From Actinacidiphila acididurans (GTDB taxonomy: Bacteria > Actinomycetota > Actinomycetes > Streptomycetales > Streptomycetaceae), in NCBI RefSeq assembly GCF_016918855.1, contig NZ_JADKYB010000030.1, positions 37,128 through 101,127 on the forward strand: DNA of 64,000 nt. Direction: 5' to 3'. Below are positions 32,503-40,872 of this stretch, piece by piece (within the stretch, counting starts at the first letter, position 1; each line of letters begins with the position of its first letter). The translations under genes were made by a program, and so were the position numbers. The notes under the pieces are model-generated. The model was not told the DNA's origin and did no database searches. It was given only the letters and a program-made list of their open reading frames with translations.

Positions 32503-33744
32503 GTGGCGTCACCCGCCCAGGCCCCCGCAGACGCGGGCGGCCCCCTTCAGCACACCCATTTTCAGGACAACCCCGGCGGCTACACCCGCGATGAGCAGCG
32601 CGCCATCCTCGCCGCCGTGTGCGCGCCGTTCCCGGACGAGGAGATCTCCACCCGCCCGGGGATCGACTGCCGGGCCTGCGAGGAGTCCCCGGCCGGGGTA
32701 TGCCCGAACCACCACAAGGTGGCCTGCACCGGATGCGGGCAGACCGTCACCGTCGCCCACACCGACCTGGACTTCGTCGGCCACGCCGAGGCCACCGCCC
32801 GCATCCTGGCCCACGACCCGTTCTGGGGCTGGGAGCCGGTCGCTCTCAACCGCGACGGCCTGCCCCGAATCGATGACTACGGGGGCATGTGGATCCGCCT
32901 GACCATCGCCGGGGTGACCCGGCTCGGGTACGGCGACGCCGGCGGCAAGGAGCGCGGCGCCCAGGCGACCAAGGTGGTCATCGGCGACGCCATCCGGAAT
33001 GCCGGGATGCGGTTCGGGATGGCCCTGGACTTGTGGAAGTCCTCGGCGCGGCGCGGCCGCCCTGACGCGGTCCGGACTGCGGTGGGCGTGCCCGAGCGGG
33101 TCGTGAACTGGTCCAAGACCCAGTGGGACGACGCCGCTCGGCTCGCCGGCCTCCTGGGCCGCGCCGCGCGGGAGGGTTTCGCCGACGTGGTGCTGCCCGG
33201 CCCGAACGGTGCCGAGCCTTTCGGCCGGCTGCTGGAGACCCGGATCGCCGCCCTGCGCGAGCGCACCGGCAACGACACCGGCGAACGCGGCACCACGCCG
33301 CCCGGCCAGCTGCACCCTGGGGCCGCGGGCGAGGAGAACCAGGACACGGGGGCTCCCGCGCCTGGGGAGGCCCCGGATGAGAAGCCGTACCAGGACGAGC
33401 CGCGCCAGGAGGACTTCGGCGACGGCACCCCCGACGCCCCCGACGAGACGGACAGCAGCGGCGACGCGGACGGCCCGTACGACAGCGACGACGTCCCGGA
33501 CGGGGAGAGCGAGGCCCTGGACCGGATGGTGCGGCGCGTCTTCCTCCACTGGACGAAGCCGCACCTGCTGGAACAGGACCTCACCCAGGTCCGCCGCCTC
33601 GGACTGCTGGACCACAACGTCGAGGGCCCGCAGGAGTGGGGCGGCCAGTGGATGCGCTTCGAGTTCCTCTTCGACCGCCGCTTCCGCGAGCTGGACTTCG
33701 TCCCCTCCACCGACACGGACGACACCGGAAGGAGCGCCGCCTGA
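32503..33744 (+). CDS. Rad52/Sak-like single-strand annealing protein
   Basis: 413 aa, GTG with CAGGAGATCACT upstream. The N-terminus has a Cys cluster (DCRACEESPAGVC, ACTGCG). The middle reads as the Rad52-type annealing core: FWGWEPVALNRDGLP, MWIRLTIAGVTRLGYGDA, KVVIGDAIRNAGMRFGMALD, LWKSS. A long acidic linker (about 285-345, rich in Asp/Glu/Pro) leads to a small C-terminal domain. It would anneal ssDNA in phage recombination or replication. The stop overlaps the next gene's start. Family assignment is by motif pattern. Confidence 0.65.
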   Translation: MASPAQAPADAGGPLQHTHFQDNPGGYTRDEQRAILAAVCAPFPDEEISTRPGIDCRACEESPAGVCPNHHKVACTGCGQTVTVAHTDLDFVGHAEATARILAHDPFWGWEPVALNRDGLPRIDDYGGMWIRLTIAGVTRLGYGDAGGKERGAQATKVVIGDAIRNAGMRFGMALDLWKSSARRGRPDAVRTAVGVPERVVNWSKTQWDDAARLAGLLGRAAREGFADVVLPGPNGAEPFGRLLETRIAALRERTGNDTGERGTTPPGQLHPGAAGEENQDTGAPAPGEAPDEKPYQDEPRQEDFGDGTPDAPDETDSSGDADGPYDSDDVPDGESEALDRMVRRVFLHWTKPHLLEQDLTQVRRLGLLDHNVEGPQEWGGQWMRFEFLFDRRFRELDFVPSTDTDDTGRSAA

Positions 33745-34997
33745 TGACAGGCCGCAACGCACGCCGACCGCAGGCCGACATGCTCGACGGAATGCCCGAC
33801 GTCACCGCCGCTCAGCCCCCGAAGGCCAGCGAAGAGGCATGGAAGGCCCGCACCCTCGACGAGGCCATCGACTGGACCTACGACCTGCTCGACCGAGCCA
33901 TCGTCCAGTTCTCCACCGGCAACGCCACCACCACCATCACCAAGGGCAAGCGCGCCGGACAGGTCATCGACTACGGGCCCCGCGAGCTGGCCGGGATCTT
34001 CGGCCTGTACTCCGGCGGCAACGACTCCGTCGTCACCATCCACATCCTGCGCAAGTACATGCAGGAACGGGCCCTGTTCCGCCCCCACTTCGGCGGGATC
34101 GTCCACGTCAACACCGGCACGGCGGTGGAAGAGACCACTCAGCACGTGCGGGAAGCGGTACCCGCATGGGGCATGCCCCTTCACGAGTTGACCCCGCGCG
34201 TCACCTACCTCGACCTGGTCCTCGGCAACGTCCGGTCCACCCGCGGCCCGAACATCGGGCGGTCGGTGTGGGTCGGCTTCCCCGGGCCGGCATCGGCCAC
34301 GCAAAGCGCAGACGGGCGCAAGCAGTCCACCCCGCACAACGTGATGTACATGCGACTGAAGGACCAGCCGCTGCAGGAGTTCCGGCGGCAGCGTGTCGGC
34401 CGGGACGGGGTACGCCGCAAGGTCATGTACATCGGCGGGATGCGCTGGGACGAGTCCGACAAGCGGTTCCGCACCGCCGAGGAGATCGACGTCGACGGCG
34501 GCATCGTGTGGGTGTCCCCGCTCGTGCACTGGACCAACGCGCACATGCGCGAGTACCGGTCCCGGTACCGCTGCACCAAGAACCACAAGCATCAGCCGCA
34601 CCGCATGTGCGGCGACGAGGCCCTGCCGTGGAACGAGGTCACCGAACACCTGCACATGTCCGGAGACTGCGCCTGCGGCGCCTACGCCAAGCCCAACGAG
34701 AAGGACGAACGCAGCTTCTTCTACCCCAGCAACGGCAAGATGATCGACCACTGGGAGGGCGCCGTCCGCGCCGCCGGCATCGCCGCCAACCGCTGGGGCC
34801 AGGCACCCCCCAAGGACTTCGTACAGACCCCCGCCGGAAATCCGGCCAAGCCTGTCATGGAGCGGCTGTGCGTCGGCTGCGCCCCCATGGAAGGCCAGCT
34901 CGACGTCACCGACGGCTGGCTCAGCAACGGACTGATCACCGCAGCCCAGCACGCCATCCTCACCGGCACCGCCGACCAGGACGGTGACGCGGCATGA
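33744..34997 (+). CDS. PAPS-reductase-like PP-loop protein
   Basis: 417 aa, ATG overlapping the previous stop. Residues 85-100 contain the nucleotide-binding PP-loop LYSGGNDSVV (SGGxDS). TYLDLVLGNVRSTRG, MYIGGMRWDESDKRFRTAEE and HWTNAHMREYRSRY fit the CysH/PAPS-reductase fold carried by many phages. A Cys/His cluster follows (CTKNHKHQPHRMCGDEA, CACGAYAK, later LCVGCAP), maybe for Zn or Fe-S. DndC, which sulfurates DNA, is of this fold, but no DndD/E partners are visible. Substrate unknown. Confidence 0.75.
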   Translation: MTGRNARRPQADMLDGMPDVTAAQPPKASEEAWKARTLDEAIDWTYDLLDRAIVQFSTGNATTTITKGKRAGQVIDYGPRELAGIFGLYSGGNDSVVTIHILRKYMQERALFRPHFGGIVHVNTGTAVEETTQHVREAVPAWGMPLHELTPRVTYLDLVLGNVRSTRGPNIGRSVWVGFPGPASATQSADGRKQSTPHNVMYMRLKDQPLQEFRRQRVGRDGVRRKVMYIGGMRWDESDKRFRTAEEIDVDGGIVWVSPLVHWTNAHMREYRSRYRCTKNHKHQPHRMCGDEALPWNEVTEHLHMSGDCACGAYAKPNEKDERSFFYPSNGKMIDHWEGAVRAAGIAANRWGQAPPKDFVQTPAGNPAKPVMERLCVGCAPMEGQLDVTDGWLSNGLITAAQHAILTGTADQDGDAA

Positions 34998-35254
34998 CGG
35001 TCCGCGCCATCGACCCGCCCGGCTGCGGCTGCACCGACTGCCTCCTGGAAGAAACCGGCGACTCCGTACCCCTCGACCGGGCAACTGCCGAACAGGTCGC
35101 CGCTCTTCTCGAAGGGCGCCTGCTGGATCACACCGGCTCCGACACCACCATCACGGTCACGATCGCCGCCCGCAGTGACGACCTGCACTGGGACCTGACG
35201 GGACTCCTCACCCAGATCCCGCCGGCGCCGCGAGGGCACAGCGGGAGCCCGTGA
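34994..35254 (+). CDS. Small unknown protein with CGCTDC motif
   Basis: 86 aa, ATG in an ATGA overlap with the upstream stop. DPPGCGCTDCLLEETGDSVP then ATAEQVAALLEGRLLDHTGS and TTITVTIAARSDDLHWDL. A short Cys motif plus an alpha/beta body; no family recognised. Translationally coupled on both sides. Confidence 0.65.
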   Translation: MTVRAIDPPGCGCTDCLLEETGDSVPLDRATAEQVAALLEGRLLDHTGSDTTITVTIAARSDDLHWDLTGLLTQIPPAPRGHSGSP

Positions 35255-35745
35255 CCATCGTCGCCGAGACTCCGGGCCCGGCCCTGGTCCTCGGCTTCGG
35301 GAGTCGCGCCTTCACGGACACCGCCCTGATCGGCGCGGTGCTGCTGGAGACGTGGCACGACGCCCTCCAGGCCGGCTACTGCGGGATCACGGTCATGGAG
35401 GGCGGGGTCGACGGTGCGGACGCGGCGTGCGCAGCGTGGGCGTTCCGGCACCGCCACCACGGCGTCGGGCACCTTCTGGTCGAGGCGGACTGGGAGGGGC
35501 CGTGCGCGCCGTCCTGCCCGGCCGGACACCGGCGGCGGCGAGCGGGCGGCACCGAGTTCTGCCCGGCCGCCGGCGGGCGCCGCAACCAGCAGATGGTCGA
35601 CCGTCGCCCGCTGCTCGCCCTCGCGTTCATCGTGCCGTGCACCCAGCCCGGCTGTCGCCGCCCGCGGCCGCACGACTCCCACGGCACCGCCGACTGCCTA
35701 CGCCGCCTGACCGCGGCCCACATCCCCGTACGGAGGTTCCCCTGA
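35251..35745 (+). CDS. SLOG-family (DUF2493/YspA-like) protein
   Basis: 164 aa, GTG overlapping the previous stop. LVLGFGSRAFTDTALIGAVL, then WHDALQAGYCGITVMEGGVD and GADAACAAWAF reproduce the DUF2493 pattern: GSR...F.D, ...GGxxGAD..A..WA, a Rossmann-like SLOG fold thought to bind nucleotide-derived ligands. A Cys/His-rich insert follows (CAPSCPAGH, CTQPGC). Often found in phages; its role is not established. Confidence 0.75.
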   Translation: MTIVAETPGPALVLGFGSRAFTDTALIGAVLLETWHDALQAGYCGITVMEGGVDGADAACAAWAFRHRHHGVGHLLVEADWEGPCAPSCPAGHRRRRAGGTEFCPAAGGRRNQQMVDRRPLLALAFIVPCTQPGCRRPRPHDSHGTADCLRRLTAAHIPVRRFP

Positions 35746-35852
35746 TGTTCTCAACGCTGCCCTGGTGGGCGTGGCTGGCGATCGGTTGGCCGGCCGCCGG
35801 CCTGCTGTTCGGCCTGTGGCTCGGCCCCCGCATCCGCCGCCACACCACCTGA
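35745..35852 (+). CDS. Single-pass membrane peptide
   Basis: 35 aa: MFSTLPWWAWLAIGWPAAGL, LFGLWLG and a basic end RIRRHTT. ATG overlaps the upstream stop and has ACGGAGG upstream. One transmembrane helix with a positive C-terminus; could be a small superinfection or membrane-modulating protein, without direct evidence. Confidence 0.55.
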   Translation: MFSTLPWWAWLAIGWPAAGLLFGLWLGPRIRRHTT

Positions 35853-35891
35853 CCCCGCCCACCCCGAGAACCTGAGAGGCGGTGAACCGCC

Positions 35892-36194
35892 GTGCTCTAC
35901 CTCTATCCGATCGTCTGCGCGGCGCTGGCCGCCGCGTGGGCTGCCGCCTCCTGGCGGTGCATCACCTACCGGCGCACTCTCCTGCGGGAGCGCGCCGAGG
36001 CGCGTCTGGCCGAAGCCTGCTGGGCCCGGGACGTGACCGCGCTGGAGGACCAGGCCCGGGCCGTACGGGTGCGCGCCGGCCGGGAGGCGGCGGTGCTCGC
36101 CCAGGCGGCCGCCGTGGTCGTGGATGCCGCCCTGGCCACCGCGGGGCACGGAGGGCACCGATCCGATCCGCCTCTGGGAGGCACCGATGGCTGA
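35892..36194 (+). CDS. Membrane-anchored coiled-coil protein
   Basis: 100 aa from GTG, GAGAGGCGGTGAACC upstream. LYPIVCAALAAAWAAASW is a membrane anchor, followed by a basic/acidic coiled coil (TYRRTLLRERAEARLAEA; REAAVLAQAAAVVVDAAL). Unknown function; overlaps the next gene by eight bases. Confidence 0.6.
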   Translation: MLYLYPIVCAALAAAWAAASWRCITYRRTLLRERAEARLAEACWARDVTALEDQARAVRVRAGREAAVLAQAAAVVVDAALATAGHGGHRSDPPLGGTDG

Positions 36195-36612
36195 CCCCCG
36201 CTCAACCACCCTCCCGGACGCGGCGCCCCCGATGGTGGCGGACCAGGCAGCGGACCGGATCCTCGCTGCGCGGGCCCGGGCCTCCGCCGACCACCTCGCC
36301 GCCCTCATCGCCGCCGGCATGCTCGCCCACGTCGCCCGGCCGGACCGCCTCCCGGAGCTGCTGTGGCCCCACATCCCGGCCGAGCACGTGCGGGCGGTGT
36401 GGGATGCGGCGTTGGCTGTCGGGTATCACGCCGGGCGCCTCGCGGGCCGACCCGCCTGGGAGCGGCGCGACCTGGACGAGGCCCACGCCGCGCTGGCCGC
36501 CGCGGCGTACGACACCATGGCCGCCCTCCTCCCCACGGCCGGTGCCCACTCCGCCGCCGCGCGGGGCGCCGGGCATCCGGCGGACCACGACACCGACCGG
36601 GCCCGCCCGTGA
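36187..36612 (+). CDS. Unknown helical protein
   Basis: 141 aa, ATG at 36187 (TGGGAGGCACCG upstream). MVADQAADRILAARARASAD, LLWPHIPAEHVRAVWDAALA and VGYHAGRLAGRPAWERRDLD are helical. No family recognised. Its stop overlaps the next GTG. Confidence 0.6.
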   Translation: MADPRSTTLPDAAPPMVADQAADRILAARARASADHLAALIAAGMLAHVARPDRLPELLWPHIPAEHVRAVWDAALAVGYHAGRLAGRPAWERRDLDEAHAALAAAAYDTMAALLPTAGAHSAAARGAGHPADHDTDRARP

Positions 36613-37091
36613 CCGCCCCGCAGCCGGCACGCCGCCGGTACCGGAGTGACGGACGCGGCCGGGTCGCCCTCTTCGACACCGCTGCCCGCGAGCTCTACCT
36701 GAAGACCCGCGCCGACGGCGCCACTCAGGCCGAGGCAGCCGCTGCGGCGGGGGTGGCCGTACGGACCGTCCGCGACGCCTACACCCGCGTCCCTGGATTC
36801 CGCGACGCCGAGAAGCAGGCCGCGGTCGCCGGTCGGTACGCCCGCCTCCCGCACGGCGAGTCCCGCTACACCCACCTCGGCTGCCGCTGCCCCATCTGCA
36901 CGGTGGCCGCCGACACCGCCCGCGTCGAACGCCGGCGCCGCGCGAAAACCCCCACCGCAACCGCCCGCAAGGAGGCACCCGTTGTACCCCTCCCGCCACC
37001 ACCCGACCCCGACCAGCCCCCACCCCATCGGGCACCTGACCAGGCAACTCCCGGAAGTCCGGAAGTCTTTCCGCTCGCCAGAGCCTCGTAG
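36609..37091 (+). CDS. HTH protein with CRCPIC motif
   Basis: 160 aa, GTG in GTGA overlap. Residues 25-65 form a resolvase-type helix-turn-helix (GATQAEAAAAAGVAVRTVRD). YTHLGCRCPICTVAADTARV is the GCRCxxC...R motif common to actinophage DNA-binding proteins and also seen, changed, in the paralogues at 56.4 and 59.6 kb. The C-terminus is Pro-rich and disordered. Last gene of the operon; the 43-bp inverted repeat follows 20 bp later. Confidence 0.65.
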   Translation: MTAPQPARRRYRSDGRGRVALFDTAARELYLKTRADGATQAEAAAAAGVAVRTVRDAYTRVPGFRDAEKQAAVAGRYARLPHGESRYTHLGCRCPICTVAADTARVERRRRAKTPTATARKEAPVVPLPPPPDPDQPPPHRAPDQATPGSPEVFPLARAS

Positions 37092-37111
37092 TCGACCCCG
37101 CAGGGGTGCCA

Positions 37112-37154
37112 CCGCCTGCACCTGTTATTTTCCGCCGCTTTCGGTAGGACACCC
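37112..37154 (-). repeat. 43-bp inverted repeat, copy 2
   Basis: Exact inverse of 24267-24309. In the plus direction, CTGTTA (37122-37127), a 17-bp spacer and TAGGAC (37145-37150) could be a promoter reading rightward toward the genes from 37.3 kb. The sequence from 37155 to 37301 shows nothing else I can support. Confidence 0.9.
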
Positions 37155-37301
37155 TCAGTGGACGCGGACTTGTGTGATGAGCTGCGTATTTGGCGACCGG
37201 TCAGACGATCGACACGGCCGTGCAGAGAACGGGCGCTTCGGGAGGTCACGCGCTAGGCTGTCGCCCAAGGCAGGAGCCGCGCTCCCCACAGAGGGGAACT
37301 G

Positions 37302-37514
37302 GTGGCCCGCCGCACAAGTCCAGAAAATGGTTCGGCCCCGCTCCCTGGTGCTCGCAACACCAGGTACAGCCGCGGGGCCGGTGCCGACACACACTCAAGC
37401 CCGAGGTGTCGACGTGTTGAAGAGTACCCGGTCCCCCTGGGGGCCACCCGCCAAGACCGGCCATTCCAGCGTGAAGATCACACCGCTGACGGGGTCGGCC
37501 GAAACCCTGGCTGA
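37302..37514 (+). CDS. Small basic hypothetical protein
   Basis: 70 aa from GTG with GAGGGGAACTG upstream: ARRTSPENGSAPLPGARNTR, then HSSPRCRRVEEYPVPLGATR. Very polar, no predicted core. The good ribosome site supports it but composition is ambiguous. It ends 12 bp before the next gene. Confidence 0.4.
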   Translation: MARRTSPENGSAPLPGARNTRYSRGAGADTHSSPRCRRVEEYPVPLGATRQDRPFQREDHTADGVGRNPG

Positions 37515-37526
37515 GCCGAGCGACCA

Positions 37527-38000
37527 GTGACCGCGGCGCGCGAGGGCTACCTCGCGCCCGGTGACCCGGACCACGGCTGGGAGTTCCGCGCCGAAGACTT
37601 CGTGTACGCCCGCCTCGCCGAAGAACTCGCCGCCGCCAAGGCGATGCCCGCTGGTTCGGCCCGCGAGGCCGCCGTGATCAGCGTGGAGTCCCTGCGCCTG
37701 GCCGTCACGCTGCACGCCTGCTACGTCGACCACCAAGGTCGTTCCTGGGCGCGTTGCTACACCTGCCACCCGGAGCACGGCTTCCCCTGCACCACCAGCG
37801 GTACTTCACCCGCATGTGGCGCAGCCACCCTGACTACGAGGCGGCCTGGAACGAGGAGCTCGACCAGGCCACCGGACCGAGTTGGTGGCAGCAGGGGCAT
37901 GCTGCGGGTCGCCGAACGGGGCGGCTTCCGCAACGACTTCCTCGCCGGAGAAGCCGGCCAGGACAAGGCTCCACCACGTGAAGGAGACCGTTTGACGTAG
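37527..38000 (+). CDS. Unknown protein with disturbed reading frame
   Basis: The zero frame from GTG 37527 encodes a good N-terminal half (YLAPGDPDHGWEFRAEDFVY, ARLAEELAAAKAMP, CYVDHQGRSWARCYTCHPEH). From about 37795 to 37900 coding bias jumps to the -1 frame, reading RYFTRMWRSHPDYEAAWNEE, then returns to the zero frame (MLRVAERGGFRNDFLAGEAG). Two compensating indels, or a gene end plus a small new gene starting at ATG 37899, would explain it. Function unknown; the Cys pair suggests metal binding. Confidence 0.5.
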   Translation: MTAAREGYLAPGDPDHGWEFRAEDFVYARLAEELAAAKAMPAGSAREAAVISVESLRLAVTLHACYVDHQGRSWARCYTCHPEHGFPCTTSGTSPACGAATLTTRRPGTRSSTRPPDRVGGSRGMLRVAERGGFRNDFLAGEAGQDKAPPREGDRLT

Positions 38001-38023
38001 GGCCCGTAGGGCGGGAGGTCCGT

Positions 38024-38043
38024 AGCCCCCTTGGCGGGGGGCT
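38024..38043 (+). terminator. Hairpin terminator
   Basis: AGCCCCC and GGGGGCT form a 7-bp stem around a 6-nt loop, followed by TCCTCT. It separates the preceding small genes from the replication gene. Confidence 0.65.
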
Positions 38044-38192
38044 TCCTCTACCGCCTGGCCGCTGGTGTTGGCGCACCGTGCGCGGCCTTCATGCCACTGC
38101 CCAGATCGCATCTCTGGGCTAAGGCGCTCCGTACGGATCCGGTTTGGCGACCGGCCCCGCGAGGAGCGCGACTTCGGTTCTCCCCGAACCAC

Positions 38193-38216
38193 GAGCACCC
38201 AGCACGGGGGCTCTTT
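38193..38216 (+). terminator. Second hairpin terminator upstream of the Rep-like gene
   Basis: GAGCACCC pairs with GGGGGCTC (one mismatch) and is followed by TTTGTG. With the hairpin at 38024 it insulates the replication gene from upstream transcription. The 38001-38248 gap holds these hairpins and no gene. Confidence 0.55.
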
Positions 38217-38248
38217 GTGTCTCCAGCAAGTCGAACGAGACGAGGTAC

Positions 38249-39574
38249 ATGGTGCAGTACGGCACCCTCTTTTGTCAGCCCGACGCTTTCGCGTCGGACG
38301 ATTTGCCCCCTTTCTCCCCCTCGTTGGGAGGCCCCTTCACCCCTGGTATCGAACGCTCGTGCGAGTACAGTGGGGGGCCGGTCCCGCTCGTGACGGGGGC
38401 GGCCCAGGAGGTCGAGCACACCTCGTCGCGGCGCAGCGGGCCGCGCCGGTGGCTCCGCGCGGTGGTGTGGCTCATCGCAGCGGGACTGCACCCCCGTGCC
38501 GGGGCCACCACCCTGCGGGTAGCCGAGGACCTGGCCGGCCGCATGGACTACGACTCCGGACAGGTGCGGTACTGCCTCGATGAGACCGCCGCTCGGCTCG
38601 GGGTGGATCGGGCCACCGTCAAGCGGCACGTGAAGATCCTGCGCGAACTCGGGGCGCTGGCGTGGGCGCAGCACGGGACCCGCACGAACATCCGCCGCGT
38701 GCTGGGCCTTCCCGGGTACGCCGGCACCGCGACGGTGTACGCCGCGGTGATCCCGCCCGTGTACGACCGGGCGATGGGTCACCGGGTCATCGGGTCCGGG
38801 TACGGAGCGCGGATCGTGGTGGACCTGCGGAAGCCCGGACCTGTGGATAACTCCAGCGCAGGGCCTGCTGGCGCACCCTGTGCGCCCCCTTCCCTCAACG
38901 TGGTTAAGGGAGGAGAGCAGAAGGTTGAGGTAGTGGGTGGTTGTAAAGACACCTCGTGCGAGCGCGCGAGCCGCACAACCGAATCCACTCCCCCCACCAC
39001 CTCGAAGCGTGCGGCCGGTGGCCGGGGAGAAAAGCGCAGCGAGAGGGGTGGGGGTGCCCGCCGCTCCCCGGCGCAGGTGGCGCGGGACTGCCGAATCGCC
39101 GCGCAGGTGCGGCCGCTGGTGAACTGGACGCAGGCCGAGGGCATCCGGCGCCTGGCGTATGCGCTGCGGCCGCTGATCGACCAGGGCCTCGATGCCCAGG
39201 GCATCGCCGCCGAACTCGGGGCCTGGTGGCTGACCTGGCGCCCACAGCAGCCCGCCGCGTACATCCGGGTCCGGCTCGCCGAGCAGGCCGCCAGGGACGC
39301 GGAGACGGCCGCCGCTGTGGAGCCCAGCGCGAACGCGGAGTGGCGGGCCTGGACCCAGCGGCAGGCGGCCCTTGCGGCACTCACGGGCGCCGACGTACGC
39401 ACCGACGTCACCCGCCGTACCGCACGGCAGGACGCCTGGCACGACCCGCAGATCGTCGTCGACCACATCGAGGACTACGGCGAGGACGACGCCCTGGACC
39501 TGTACGGGCCCCGCCTGGTGTCCATGGCCACCCGCCTGAATGCCTCCGGCGCCCGGTTCACCGCCCGCTGGTAA
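38249..39574 (+). CDS. Winged-helix replication-initiator-like protein
   Basis: 441 aa; ATG with GAGACGAGG upstream. GIERSCEYSGGP, RRSGPRRWLRAVVWLIAAGL and HPRAGATTLRVAEDL precede a winged helix, CLDETAARLGVDRATVKRHV then LRELGALAWAQHG. This is the family found on many Streptomyces plasmids and mobile elements and taken to be a replication protein. The middle is disordered and charged; the C-terminus (VNWTQAEGIRRLAYALRPLI, AAELGAWWLTWRPQQPAAY) is a second conserved domain. Directly followed by a DciA-like gene. A 7-bp hairpin (38280-38297) just inside the gene may dampen translation. Confidence 0.6.
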   Translation: MVQYGTLFCQPDAFASDDLPPFSPSLGGPFTPGIERSCEYSGGPVPLVTGAAQEVEHTSSRRSGPRRWLRAVVWLIAAGLHPRAGATTLRVAEDLAGRMDYDSGQVRYCLDETAARLGVDRATVKRHVKILRELGALAWAQHGTRTNIRRVLGLPGYAGTATVYAAVIPPVYDRAMGHRVIGSGYGARIVVDLRKPGPVDNSSAGPAGAPCAPPSLNVVKGGEQKVEVVGGCKDTSCERASRTTESTPPTTSKRAAGGRGEKRSERGGGARRSPAQVARDCRIAAQVRPLVNWTQAEGIRRLAYALRPLIDQGLDAQGIAAELGAWWLTWRPQQPAAYIRVRLAEQAARDAETAAAVEPSANAEWRAWTQRQAALAALTGADVRTDVTRRTARQDAWHDPQIVVDHIEDYGEDDALDLYGPRLVSMATRLNASGARFTARW

Positions 39575-39681
39575 CCCCCGGCCCGACCCGCGTCCCGCCA
39601 CCTACGCCCAGCCGCCGCCCGGCGCCTGCGGCGCCGCCCCGACCCACTGCTCAGTCGTCTCCCGGAAGGAACACCCCCGGC

Positions 39682-40494
39682 ATGCCCCCGACCGAATCCG
39701 AACCCACGGGCGTCGACCTCGCCCGGCAGATGCTCGCCGCCGCCCGCGCCCGGGCCCGCCAGACCGGCGCCGGCCCCGCACACAAGCCGCGGCGCCGCGT
39801 CTCCCGCACCCGTGCGATCGACACCGCCCGCGACCCGCAGTCCCTCGGGAACGTCCTGGACCGGCTCGCCGAAACCTACGGCTGGAACAAGCCCTCCGAC
39901 GGCGCCCGCGTCATCGTCCGCTGGTTCGAGCTCGCCCCCGAAGCAGCCGGCCTCGCCGCCCCGGAGCGGTACGACGCCGAGACCCGCACCCTGTTCTTGC
40001 GGCCCGTCTCCCCCGCGGCCGCCACCCAACTCCGCCTCACCGCCCCCCGGCTGGCTGCCACGCTCAACGAGCGCACCGGCACCGACACCGTCGCCACCGT
40101 GCGGGTCCTGCCGCCCGGCCGGCCACGCACCACCGAACCCGACCACCCCGGCGGCGAGCCGGTCCCGGAGCGGCCCACCGCGGCGCCGGGCCAGCCCGGC
40201 GGCCCGCCCATCCGCACCCGCGATGACGCCTCCCCCGGCCTACAAGCCGCCCAGCACTTGCTCGCGGAACTCCGCGAGGCCAACTCCCACCCCGAAAGGA
40301 AGCGGCCCGAACTGCCGCCGCCCGTGCTACGCGAGCCCGAATCCGCCTTCACCGAGGCCCTGGCGTTCACCCAGGAACTTGCCGAGCAGGCCGACCGCCT
40401 CGAGGACCCGCACGCCCGGGCACTCGCCCGCGCCCGGGCCGAGAAGGCCGGCCGCGCCCCCGCCGTGCCGCGCGCCTTCGACCGCACCGCCTGA
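39682..40494 (+). CDS. DciA/DUF721-like helicase-loader homologue
   Basis: 270 aa, ATG with GGAAGGA upstream. GVDLARQMLAAARARARQTG, then NVLDRLAETYGWNKPSDGAR, FLRPVSPAAATQLRLTAPRL and AATLNERTGTDTVATVRVLP reproduce the DUF721 pattern of actinobacterial DciA, the protein that helps load the DnaB helicase. The second half is a Pro/Glu-rich tail not found in short DciA proteins. Next to a Rep-like gene it would recruit the host helicase to the element's origin. No phage helicase or polymerase is seen in the window. Confidence 0.68.
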   Translation: MPPTESEPTGVDLARQMLAAARARARQTGAGPAHKPRRRVSRTRAIDTARDPQSLGNVLDRLAETYGWNKPSDGARVIVRWFELAPEAAGLAAPERYDAETRTLFLRPVSPAAATQLRLTAPRLAATLNERTGTDTVATVRVLPPGRPRTTEPDHPGGEPVPERPTAAPGQPGGPPIRTRDDASPGLQAAQHLLAELREANSHPERKRPELPPPVLREPESAFTEALAFTQELAEQADRLEDPHARALARARAEKAGRAPAVPRAFDRTA

Positions 40495-40581
40495 CCCGGC
40501 GCCCAGCACAACCGGGCGCACGGCAGCGCCCCGAACACCCAGCCAGCCGACCCACCGACCACCACACGAACGGACCCGCAC

Positions 40582-40836
40582 ATGCCCCAGCCCGACCCCA
40601 CCGCCTGCTGCCCGGACGCCTACTACTGCCCCACCGCAGGGAAGACCGAGTGCCCCCGCCATCCAGGCTTCACCCTGTACTGCCCACACCCCAACGGGCA
40701 CATCCCCATGGACCGGGCCGCCTGGCACAAGGCGCAGGAACGCTTGGAGCAACGCTGGCTGTGGGACCTGCACCGGCAGGTACTCACCAGTTGGCTGTGG
40801 GACCTGCATCAGCAGTCTCGTGCTCCCGTGGCCTGA
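40582..40836 (+). CDS. Small Cys-rich protein
   Basis: 84 aa. ACCPDAYYCPTAGKTECPRH, then PGFTLYCPHPNG, holds five to six Cys and two His in a compact cluster, likely Zn-binding. The C-terminal helix repeats a near-identical phrase, RWLWDLHRQ then SWLWDLHQQ. Stop lies 36 bp before the iteron array upstream of parA. Confidence 0.6.
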   Translation: MPQPDPTACCPDAYYCPTAGKTECPRHPGFTLYCPHPNGHIPMDRAAWHKAQERLEQRWLWDLHRQVLTSWLWDLHQQSRAPVA

Positions 40837-40872
40837 TGCAGTTGCGGGGTCGGCTCGGGCGCCGGACGATTC

